A DNA stretch of 10,178 nucleotides from JBARCX01 sp049794535 (GTDB lineage: Bacteria; Pseudomonadota; Gammaproteobacteria; Xanthomonadales; Rhodanobacteraceae): positions 1-10,178 of the forward strand of contig JBARCX010000409.1 of the NCBI GenBank assembly GCA_049794535.1, read 5' to 3'. Of this stretch, positions 1-5,088 are shown in pieces. Position 1 is the stretch's first letter; the number at the start of each line of letters is the position of its first letter. Both the position numbers and the translations under genes were made by a program. The notes beneath the pieces were generated by a model, which saw only the letters and a list, made by a program, of their open reading frames with translations, made no database searches and was not told the DNA's origin.

Positions 1-52
1 GCGTATGCGAACCCCAACGTGCGGATAGGTTGATGTTGGGGTTCGCATACGC
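1..52 (-). terminator. Perfect 18-bp inverted repeat after the permease gene, possible terminator
   Basis: Bases 1-18 are perfectly complementary to bases 35-52, with a 16-base loop; one G.T and one T-A pair could extend the stem inward. It begins 23 bp beyond the stop codon of the AI-2E permease gene, so in the minus-strand transcript it is a strong 3' hairpin. The U-tract expected of an intrinsic terminator would lie to the left of base 1, outside the window, and cannot be checked. There is no T-tract on the plus-strand side. A bidirectional terminator or a copy of a dispersed palindromic repeat are alternatives. Confidence 0.5.
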
Positions 53-74
53 TCACCGCCAACCTACCCAGGCT

Positions 75-1259
75 TTAGCGTTGCACCATATGTGCGAACC
101 ATTCCCAACCGCGCAAATGCTCCGTAATCAGCTTGGTGCTGGTCAGCATCGGCACCGCCAGCAGTGCACCTGGCACGCCCCATAGCCAACCCCACACCAG
201 CAGCCAGATCAGGATCGCGATGGGGCTGATGCGCATACGCCGGCCGAGGATCATCGGCGTGATCAAGTTGCCCTCGAATGCCGTCAGGCCAGCGAAGCAC
301 AGCGCGGGCAGCAGCGCATGCGTGAATTCTTCGAAATGGACCAACCCCACCAACAACAACACGGTGGTGGTGACGATCGCGCCCACGTAGGGGATGAAGT
401 TCGCGAACATCGCCACGGCACCCCACAGCAGTGGGTCAGGCACCTGCAGCGCCCACAGCATCGCCGCAGTGAACGTACCCAGCGTGAAGTTGATCAGGGC
501 GGTGGTGAGGATGTAGCGCGACACCTCATGCTGGATGCTGCGCACCACCGATACTGCATGGCGCTTGTAACGAAAGTCCGGTGCGATCTCCACCAGCCGG
601 CGCAGCAACAGGTCGCCGTAGATCAGAAAGAAGAACACCAGTAACACAACGGTAAGTACGGCGGCCAACACCTTCGGTGCATTCGACACGACGTCCCATG
701 CACTGATCGCCACATCCGCCGGTTGCGGCAACGGCGCACGCGCCGCATGACCGTTGACCAGGGACTGCGTGGCGCGATTAGCCACATCGAGCGGCCGTGT
801 GATTTGTTCCAACTTGGGGATAAAGCTACGGATTGCCGTCGGTGCGCTGTGAAGCCAGCCTACCGCCGGTTGCGCTAGCGCACCGATACCGACACCGATG
901 CCCGTGCATAACGTGATCATCAATGCGCTCGCACCCAGCCAACGCGGCACCTTGTGACGGGCACCAAAAGCGACCACCGGATTCAGCGCCAGCCCTAGAA
1001 AGGCTGCAAGCACCAACGGAATCAGCAACTCGCGCGTGATCGTGGCGGTATAGAGCAGCGCCAGCAGCAGCATCGCGTTGAGCACTACGCGAATGCTGCG
1101 TAGATGCTTTCGAACACCGTCTGCTTTACGCAAACCGTGCATCACGTGGTGCGGCGCGTGCTTGCTATCAGGCGACATGTCGGGCACGGCATGCTCAGGC
1201 ACGGAAACCGCACCGATCGCACTACCGATCGGTGACTCAGGCTGTTCGGATGTACTCAT
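75..1259 (-). CDS. AI-2E family transporter (UPF0118/PerM-type permease)
   Basis: This is a 394-residue polytopic inner-membrane protein of the AI-2E exporter-like (DUF20/PerM) family. Members have been linked to autoinducer-2 export, Na+/H+ antiport or unknown substrates, so the substrate is open. A hydrophilic N-terminus (1-57) is followed by hydrophobic segments at about 58-98, 108-130, 197-219 and a long C-terminal block at 254-378. The family hallmarks are FIPYVGA (288-294) and FEGNLITPMILGR (328-340). Length is normal for the family. The start codon overlaps the stop of the upstream gene as ATGA, and no good Shine-Dalgarno is visible, so translational coupling is likely. It is the last gene of the DUF883-DUF1469 operon and is followed by a strong hairpin at 1-52. 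Family assignment is firm; function is inferred only at the level of transport. Confidence 0.93.
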   Translation of the reverse strand: MSTSEQPESPIGSAIGAVSVPEHAVPDMSPDSKHAPHHVMHGLRKADGVRKHLRSIRVVLNAMLLLALLYTATITRELLIPLVLAAFLGLALNPVVAFGARHKVPRWLGASALMITLCTGIGVGIGALAQPAVGWLHSAPTAIRSFIPKLEQITRPLDVANRATQSLVNGHAARAPLPQPADVAISAWDVVSNAPKVLAAVLTVVLLVFFFLIYGDLLLRRLVEIAPDFRYKRHAVSVVRSIQHEVSRYILTTALINFTLGTFTAAMLWALQVPDPLLWGAVAMFANFIPYVGAIVTTTVLLLVGLVHFEEFTHALLPALCFAGLTAFEGNLITPMILGRRMRISPIAILIWLLVWGWLWGVPGALLAVPMLTSTKLITEHLRGWEWFAHMVQR

Positions 1260-1561
1260 GATGCGTCGCTGTCGCCCGCATCGCCAACACCCACGCCCAG
1301 TTCGGCAATCAGCCGCGCACCTTGTGCCACGGCTTCAGCCAGACCGCCGCGAAGCAGGCCACCCAGGCCCGGTATCCGCAACGGATGCACATTGAGATTG
1401 CCCAGCACGAAGCCGGCACCGGCGGCCGCGCCCAGCGTGGTCAACGGATGACGATGACCACGCGCCAGCAATGCCGCGGCGGGTGTCGCCATTTCCGCAC
1501 GATGCGACGCCACGCGTGCCTGTGCTACCCGCACCCGGTCCACTTGTTTGAAGATGCTCAT
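1256..1561 (-). CDS. Small hypothetical protein in the YqjK position of a yqjDE-like operon
   Basis: This is a 101-residue protein that I do not recognise by sequence. It has a basic, polar N-terminal helix (1-27, MSIFKQVDRVRVAQ...), a glycine/alanine-rich hydrophobic stretch (about 42-55), a proline/glycine turn (60-72) and an amphipathic segment (73-92) before an acidic tail. An open frame extends a further 25 codons upstream, but the start chosen here overlaps the previous stop as ATGA and has GGAGG 7 bases upstream. In E. coli the yqjD-yqjE pair is followed by the 99-residue yqjK, so position and size match a YqjK analogue, though I see no convincing sequence similarity. It is probably an accessory partner of the DUF883/DUF1469 proteins at the inner membrane; this is inference from context. 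Confidence 0.8.
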   Translation of the reverse strand: MSIFKQVDRVRVAQARVASHRAEMATPAAALLARGHRHPLTTLGAAAGAGFVLGNLNVHPLRIPGLGGLLRGGLAEAVAQGARLIAELGVGVGDAGDSDAS

Positions 1562-2031
1562 GTCCGCCCCTCCCCTTCGTCGGCCTCGACCTGCTGCTCG
1601 GCCTTGTTCAGGGTATCGCGCATCATCGCACTCCATTCACCTCGCGTGGCGGGCAGGCTCATCCAGTGCATGCAGCGACGGAACAGCAGGATCGCGCCAA
1701 GCAGGAACAGCCCCTGCAGCAGCGCCAGCACCAGCAATGACCAGATCCACGAATGGAACCATGTCGCCAGCAGCACGCCGAGCAGGCCGAGCAGGGTAAG
1801 GGCGAACCCTACACCAGCCACGGTGGCGGCGAGGCCTGCCACCAACATCCATGACACCGCACTGCGTGCCAGCCCCAGCTCTGCTGCCACCAGCTGCAAC
1901 TGGGCACCGAACAGCTTACGAACCGCATGGCCGAGCTGACCCAGCTCGGCGAGCAGGCCCGACGGAGCTGCTGGCGGTTCGCCGGATGACGGCGGCGGGC
2001 CGGCTTCATCGTCACGCACTGAGTCGTGCAT
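1558..2031 (-). CDS. DUF1469 'phage holin-like' inner-membrane protein (YqjE family)
   Basis: This is a 157-residue membrane protein. A proline-rich, acidic N-terminal tail (1-24) precedes an amphipathic helix (25-58), two hydrophobic segments (about 60-92 and 96-117) and a basic loop with FRRC (117-120), ending in an acidic C-terminal tail. This is the layout of the DUF1469/Phage_holin_3_6 family to which E. coli YqjE belongs. Despite the family name these are chromosomal genes, not evidence of a prophage. It lies 29 bp downstream of the DUF883 gene, as in the E. coli yqjDE pair, and its TGA overlaps the next ATG by the ATGA arrangement. A G-rich stretch lies just upstream of the start but is not a textbook Shine-Dalgarno. 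The molecular role is unknown; stress-linked membrane function with DUF883 is inferred. Confidence 0.88.
   Translation of the reverse strand: MHDSVRDDEAGPPPSSGEPPAAPSGLLAELGQLGHAVRKLFGAQLQLVAAELGLARSAVSWMLVAGLAATVAGVGFALTLLGLLGVLLATWFHSWIWSLLVLALLQGLFLLGAILLFRRCMHWMSLPATRGEWSAMMRDTLNKAEQQVEADEGEGRT
1569..1573 (-). promoter_or_regulatory. Ribosome binding site for the 101-residue small protein
   Basis: GGAGG on the minus strand, 7 bases before the ATG at 1561, lying inside the end of the DUF1469 gene. It supports the short start over the longer open frame that begins at 1636. Confidence 0.7.
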
Positions 2032-2060
2032 TCCCGGCCCCCAAAGCCTGTTTTAACGTA

Positions 2061-2423
2061 TTAACGACGCAGGATCCGGCCGAGCAGCCAGCCCGCACCT
2101 AGCGCAATGGCTACCGCCTGCACTGGCTTCTCACGTACGTAGTCGCGTACCTGTTCCATCCACTCATCGGCACGATCCATCGTCTCGTCATACGCTGCAC
2201 GACCGCGCTCACTCACATCCGCCGCTTTCTCGGTGGCGCGACTGGCAGCACCAGCAGCTTTGTCGGTGGCGCGGTGCAAGCTTTCTTCCACCTGATCAGC
2301 CGCACGCCCTACCGCATCCTTGGTGCTGGCGACTGCGCTTGAGGTGGCTTGCTTAATGCGTTCGGCATTTTCCTCAATACGATGGCTGGCATCGGTATCG
2401 TGCGCTTCGACTTGCTTGTTCAT
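2061..2423 (-). CDS. DUF883 family protein (YqjD/ElaB-type membrane-anchored helical protein)
   Basis: This 120-residue protein is mostly one long, Ala/Glu/Lys/Arg-rich amphipathic helix (about 10-95, coiled-coil-like), followed by a single C-terminal hydrophobic anchor. The C-terminal pattern YVREKPVQAVAIALGAGWLL (95-114) followed by basic residues is the DUF883 signature. In E. coli, YqjD, ElaB and YgaM of this family are tail-anchored inner-membrane proteins that bind ribosomes in stationary phase. The start is placed at 2423 rather than the ATG at 2435, because GGAG sits 6 bases upstream of 2423 while nothing similar precedes 2435. It is the first gene of the four-gene cluster. The promoter must lie in or beside the inverted-repeat element starting 48 bp upstream, but I see no clear -35/-10 pair. 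RpoS-type control is known for E. coli yqjD and only inferred here. Confidence 0.9.
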   Translation of the reverse strand: MNKQVEAHDTDASHRIEENAERIKQATSSAVASTKDAVGRAADQVEESLHRATDKAAGAASRATEKAADVSERGRAAYDETMDRADEWMEQVRDYVREKPVQAVAIALGAGWLLGRILRR

Positions 2424-2429
2424 GGCGTT

Positions 2430-2433
2430 CTCC
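2430..2433 (-). promoter_or_regulatory. Ribosome binding site that sets the DUF883 start
   Basis: GGAG on the minus strand, 6 bases before the ATG at 2423. It overlaps the alternative upstream ATG at 2435, which itself has no Shine-Dalgarno. Confidence 0.65.
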
Positions 2434-2470
2434 ATGTCGTGGGAGGTTCACTTTAGCGGGTTGTAGCTGA

Positions 2471-2502
2471 AGAGCCTGTTTAATGTCTCCACGTAGCCCG
2501 CG
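2471..2502 (+). repeat. Left terminal inverted repeat of the 282-bp element
   Basis: A 32-bp end beginning AGAGCCTGTTTAATGTCTCC. It matches the reverse complement of 2721-2752 except at 2481 (T, partner G2742) and 2495 (A, partner C2728). Confidence 0.85.
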
Positions 2503-2602
2503 TTGCTCCTGATTGGCTGCCAGGTGGTAGTGCGTGGTGCAGCGCCCGACTGGCTGTCAGGTCAAGCCGCGCGCTACCGCATGGCGGCCAATCAGGAGCA
2601 AC
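2502..2602. repeat. Internal long stem-loop A of the 282-bp element
   Basis: Bases 2502-2538 pair with 2566-2602 over 37 positions. The outer 16 pairs (2502-2517 with 2587-2602) are perfect. The rest contains five T.G wobbles as read on the plus strand (at 2518, 2525, 2531, 2535, 2538) and one G/A mismatch (2523/2581). The loop is 27 bases and may contain a 4-bp inner stem (2540-2543 with 2553-2556). Confidence 0.8.
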
Positions 2603-2623
2603 CCCATCCTAATTGAATGCGGG

Positions 2624-2721
2624 GCCGGATCTGTTTGCACCCAGGCCTGCGTCATCACTCGGTTGTGTACCGACGTTGACCCTCGTCAGTTCCTCAAACC
2701 TGCGCGCAAACAGATTCCGGC
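2624..2721. repeat. Internal stem-loop B of the 282-bp element
   Basis: Bases 2624-2645 pair with 2699-2721: 6 pairs (GCCGGA/TCCGGC), a bulged T2715, 9 pairs (TCTGTTTGC/GCAAACAGA), then an interrupted inner part with mismatches at 2639 and 2641. The large loop holds a small hairpin CGGT/ACCG (2660-2672). Confidence 0.72.
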
Positions 2722-2752
2722 GCGGGCCACGTGGAGACATTGAACAGGCTCT
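2721..2752 (-). repeat. Right terminal inverted repeat of the 282-bp element
   Basis: A 32-bp end that reads AGAGCCTGTTCAATGTCTCC on the minus strand and continues to match the left end through CCCGCG. The inner boundary coincides with the base of the second internal stem-loop. Confidence 0.85.
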
Positions 2753-2843
2753 AAGGCGCGCAACAACACGGCACGCCATTCAGCATGCATCTCAACCCGC
2801 ATGATTGTCGATATAACAGTTGTCGACGTAGCAGCCGATGCAA

Positions 2844-2999
2844 TCAACTGGTACGACGGACAAACGCGATCAACGCGAGTACGAGGAAGATAACGAACAG
2901 AATCTTCGCAAACAGGGCTGCTGTGCCGGCCATACCGGTAAAACCGAGCAGCGCCGCGATGATAGCGATGATCAGAAAGATCAAAGTGTAGTGAAGCAT
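2844..2999 (-). CDS. DUF1328 (YtjA-type) small two-helix membrane protein
   Basis: A 51-residue peptide composed of two hydrophobic helices (about 2-20 and 27-46) joined by a Gly-rich turn (GFTGMAGTAA, 17-26) and ending in the basic tail FVRRTS. This is the composition, size and layout of the DUF1328/UPF0391 family (E. coli YtjA, 53 residues), whose function is unknown. The open frame extends 18 codons upstream to 3053, but the hydrophilic extension is not found in the family, and AGGA lies 7 bases before the ATG at 2999. It appears to be a stand-alone gene: 198 bp separate it from the PEBP gene upstream, and the 282-bp inverted-repeat element lies downstream. Confidence 0.9.
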   Translation of the reverse strand: MLHYTLIFLIIAIIAALLGFTGMAGTAALFAKILFVIFLVLALIAFVRRTS

Positions 3000-3006
3000 G
3001 AGCGGT

Positions 3007-3010
3007 TCCT
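3007..3010 (-). promoter_or_regulatory. Ribosome binding site of the DUF1328 gene
   Basis: AGGA on the minus strand, 7 bases before the ATG at 2999. It decides the short 51-residue start over the longer frame. Confidence 0.65.
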
Positions 3011-3148
3011 GAGTCACGGGCACTCGCTGAACTTCACGAGCGCCTGGACTCATTCACGCATAACGCATGCGTCGTGGGCGTGAAGGCAAAAGCTCATGCC
3101 GTGCACGTGCCGCCGACATTTGTCATATGAGCCAACAAGCATCAGTCG

Positions 3149-3180
3149 AGCTGCTGTGCGAACCATGCGGCACAGCGGCT
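3149..3180 (-). terminator. Stem-loop after the PEBP gene, weak terminator candidate
   Basis: Bases 3149-3159 pair with 3170-3180 (11 positions, one G.T), leaving a 10-base loop. It starts 18 bp past the PEBP stop codon on the minus strand. No T-tract follows, so it is at best a pause or 3'-end-protecting hairpin rather than a classical intrinsic terminator. Confidence 0.35.
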
Positions 3181-3197
3181 CAACGTGAACGACTCAG

Positions 3198-3821
3198 TTA
3201 CGCGGACACCGCTGGATTGAGACTGTATGTGCCCATCAGCTCTGCTGTGGCCAGCACACGATCTGCCATGGCGGCGTTCAACTCCGTCACTGTGAAGCCC
3301 TTGCGCAATGCAAGGTGCGCCACATCCAGCGCATGAACGCGAAAGTGATAGTGATGCAACAAGGCATCGTTCCACGGCGGGCAGGGGCCGTCATAACCAA
3401 GATAATCGCCGCCCATGTCGGCATCACCAGCAAACCAGCCCGTAAAGTCGTTGATGCCCTGCACGCTGCCTGGCGGACCGGATGGCTCATGCTTACCGCG
3501 CGCAACGATGCCCTCACCGCAAGCACCTTCGCCCAATTCGCCACACTCGGCGGGGATGTTTGCCATCAGCCAGTGCACAAATTCCACGCGCGGCAGATCA
3601 GCCGGTACGACGCGGCCCGCTTGATTCACATCATCACCACGGCTGGGCACATCGGTGTCGATGCAGGTGAGCACGAAGGAGCGCGTGCCAGGAGGCGCAT
3701 CTTTCCATGCCAGGTGCGGGCTCTTGTTGTCGGACAACGCAAACGGTTCAGCGCGTTTGCCGAATGCGATGGTGGTCGGCATCGGCTGGCCATCTTTGAA
3801 GTTGTCGCTGCGCAGTTGCAT
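3198..3821 (-). CDS. YbhB/YbcL family Raf-kinase-inhibitor-like (PEBP) protein
   Basis: A 207-residue protein of the phosphatidylethanolamine-binding protein fold. Visible hallmarks are the ligand-pocket motif DTDVPS (55-60), the HWLMANIP strand (83-90), the YDGPCPPWND loop (143-152) and the HHYHFRVHALD strand (156-166). It is longer than E. coli YbhB (about 158 residues), mainly through an insert at about 61-80 and the segment 91-140. No signal peptide is present, so it is probably cytoplasmic. The ligand is unknown; eukaryotic relatives bind anionic phospholipid headgroups. The start has AAGGAG 5 bases upstream. It lies 103 bp downstream of the sugar dehydrogenase gene, with a tandem 14-bp repeat in the gap, and may have its own promoter. 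Confidence 0.92.
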   Translation of the reverse strand: MQLRSDNFKDGQPMPTTIAFGKRAEPFALSDNKSPHLAWKDAPPGTRSFVLTCIDTDVPSRGDDVNQAGRVVPADLPRVEFVHWLMANIPAECGELGEGACGEGIVARGKHEPSGPPGSVQGINDFTGWFAGDADMGGDYLGYDGPCPPWNDALLHHYHFRVHALDVAHLALRKGFTVTELNAAMADRVLATAELMGTYSLNPAVSA

Positions 3822-3845
3822 GGGCTCTCCTTAAGGTTCAAATAT

Positions 3846-3873
3846 CCTGAACTTTACTACCTGAACTCCACTA
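3846..3873. repeat. Tandem 14-bp direct repeat upstream of the PEBP gene
   Basis: CCTGAACTTTACTA (3846-3859) is followed directly by CCTGAACTCCACTA (3860-3873), identical at 12 of 14 positions. A shortened third CCTGA occurs at 3878-3882. It lies 25 bp upstream of the PEBP start codon, so it could be a tandem operator or part of a promoter, or simply a slippage duplication. Confidence 0.6.
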
Positions 3874-3924
3874 TCTGCCTGAGAAGGCATCGAATCGTGC
3901 CATTCCAAACACAGCGAGCGCGCG

Positions 3925-5010
3925 CTATGTCCCATACGTTACGCGATACACCACACCCGCCAGATCATCGCTCACCAATAGGCTGCCATCCGGCAACGGC
4001 TGCACATCGACCGGGCGGCCCCATGCGCTTTCGTTCTGTTCAAAACCCGTAATCAGCGGCTCGTAAGACACCACTTTGTCGCCCTTCAAGCGCACCGTCA
4101 TCACCCGATAACCGGATTTTTTCGAGCGATTCCATGAACCATGCTCGGCAATGATGATGGCGCCCTTGTAACTGGCCGGAAACTGATTTCCGTCGTAGAA
4201 ACGCATACCTAACGAAGCTACATGCGCGCCGAGCTTCAGCACCGGTGGTGTGTAGTCCTTGCAGGCGTGTCCCTTGCCGAACTCAGGATCGAGTGTGTCG
4301 CCCTGGTGGCAGTACGGAAAGCCAAAGTGTTCGCCAATGCGTGAAAGTTTGTTCAACTTATCACTGGGCATGTCATCGCCCATCATGTCGCGGCCGTTGT
4401 CGGTGAACCACAACGCGTGTGAGTCGGGTCGCCAATCGAAACCCACGGTGTTGCGGATGCCATACGCCACATCCTCGATACCGCTGCCATCCGCATTCAT
4501 GCGGGTGATCTTGGCGTACGCCTTGCCCTCATCGCAGACATTACACGGCGCCCCAATCGGTACGTACAACTTGTTATCCGGGCCAAACGCGATGAAGCGC
4601 CACCCGTGATGCGTTGCTGTAGGTAGGTGATCGTCGATCACCTCAGGCTTCGGTGGATCATCCAGATGATTCTCGATATCGCGCAGCACCACGATACGAC
4701 TCACCGCGGAGATGTAGAGATCACCGTCGTGGAATGCGACACCCACCGGCATCTCCAGTCCGCTGGCAATCACACGCACTCGATCCGCATGACCATCGCC
4801 CTTGGTATCGGTGAGCGCGTAGACCTTACCGGCATCCATCGAACCCACGAACACCGTTCCTTTCGCACCCAGCGCGATCTCGCGTGCATTTGGCACCTGG
4901 TCCGAATACACCGCGATATGGAAACCTTTCGGCAACGTGAGTTTGTCGAGCTGGGGTGCGGCGAAAGCCGGTGCGACCCAAAGAATCAACAGCAGTGACA
5001 GCAAGCGCAT
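3925..5010 (-). CDS. Secreted PQQ-dependent sugar dehydrogenase (GSDH/sorbosone dehydrogenase family)
   Basis: A 361-residue secreted six-bladed beta-propeller of the soluble glucose/L-sorbosone dehydrogenase family (PF07995-type, relative of E. coli YliI). These are periplasmic enzymes that oxidise aldose sugars or related compounds with pyrroloquinoline quinone as cofactor; the substrate here is unknown. Residues 1-17 form a signal peptide (RLLSLLLILWVAPAFA, cleavage before APQ). Features seen are THHGWRFIAFGPDNKLYVPI (133-152), GIRNTVGFDWRPDS (184-197), WFTDNGRD (201-208), AEHGSWNR (288-295) and the closing GRPVDV...DGSLLVSDD blade (331-349). Four cysteines (156, 159, 234, 250) may form disulfides. 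The start at 5010 has GAGGAG 7 bases upstream; an 18-codon longer frame lacks a leader. It follows the phosphatase gene by 78 bp. The oxidoreductase class is fairly sure; PQQ dependence is inferred from the family. Confidence 0.88.
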   Translation of the reverse strand: MRLLSLLLILWVAPAFAAPQLDKLTLPKGFHIAVYSDQVPNAREIALGAKGTVFVGSMDAGKVYALTDTKGDGHADRVRVIASGLEMPVGVAFHDGDLYISAVSRIVVLRDIENHLDDPPKPEVIDDHLPTATHHGWRFIAFGPDNKLYVPIGAPCNVCDEGKAYAKITRMNADGSGIEDVAYGIRNTVGFDWRPDSHALWFTDNGRDMMGDDMPSDKLNKLSRIGEHFGFPYCHQGDTLDPEFGKGHACKDYTPPVLKLGAHVASLGMRFYDGNQFPASYKGAIIIAEHGSWNRSKKSGYRVMTVRLKGDKVVSYEPLITGFEQNESAWGRPVDVQPLPDGSLLVSDDLAGVVYRVTYGT

Positions 5011-5017
5011 GGCAGGG

Positions 5018-5023
5018 CTCCTC
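5018..5023 (-). promoter_or_regulatory. Ribosome binding site of the PQQ-type dehydrogenase
   Basis: GAGGAG on the minus strand, 7 bases before the ATG at 5010. It makes the signal peptide begin at Met1 and excludes the frame extension to 5064. Confidence 0.7.
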
Positions 5024-5088
5024 AAAGCACACCCGCAAAGCGTATACCCGTGCGCGTAATGCATGAAGTGAAGGTAGTAACGCTAGCT

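Larger units (their letters stand above)
2471..2752. mobile_element. 282-bp inverted-repeat element, MITE-like, family unknown
   Basis: This element fills most of the 420-bp gene-free gap between the DUF1328 and DUF883 genes. Its two 32-bp ends (2471-2502 and 2721-2752) are inverted copies matching at 30 of 32 positions. Between them lie two further stem-loops (2502-2602 and 2624-2721), each of which directly abuts a terminal repeat. No open frame in it resembles a protein. Such short terminal-repeat elements without a transposase are typical of MITEs mobilised by a related insertion sequence elsewhere. I see no convincing target-site duplication: the flanks are ...GCTGA on the left and AAGGC... 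on the right. A structured non-coding RNA or a boundary or attenuator element is the alternative. The symmetry is seen directly; mobility is inferred. Confidence 0.65.

Noticed and set aside
75..1259. Quorum-sensing locus on the basis of the AI-2E family name
   Set aside because: There is no luxS or lsr-type gene nearby, and most members of this family have unproven substrates.
1322..1939. Open frame of 205 codons on the plus strand
   Set aside because: It is antisense to the DUF1469 gene and the small protein gene, Ser/Arg/Pro-rich, without any motif.
1558..2031. 'Phage holin' family name taken as a prophage signal
   Set aside because: The DUF1469/Phage_holin_3_6 family is mostly chromosomal (YqjE). 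No lysin, integrase or structural phage gene is present.
2424..2470. Promoter for the DUF883 operon (TACAAC-like box at about 2463-2468 on the minus strand)
   Set aside because: No -35 hexamer at suitable spacing could be found, so the box is not distinguishable from chance.
2534..2804. Short plus-strand frames inside and next to the inverted-repeat element (e.g. 2534-2743, 2613-2804)
   Set aside because: They lie across the palindromic arms, have no Shine-Dalgarno or domain, and are explained by the repeat structure.
3315..4052. Open frame of 245 codons on the plus strand
   Set aside because: It is antisense to the PEBP gene and runs into the end of the dehydrogenase gene. There is no domain, and both opposing genes have clear motifs.
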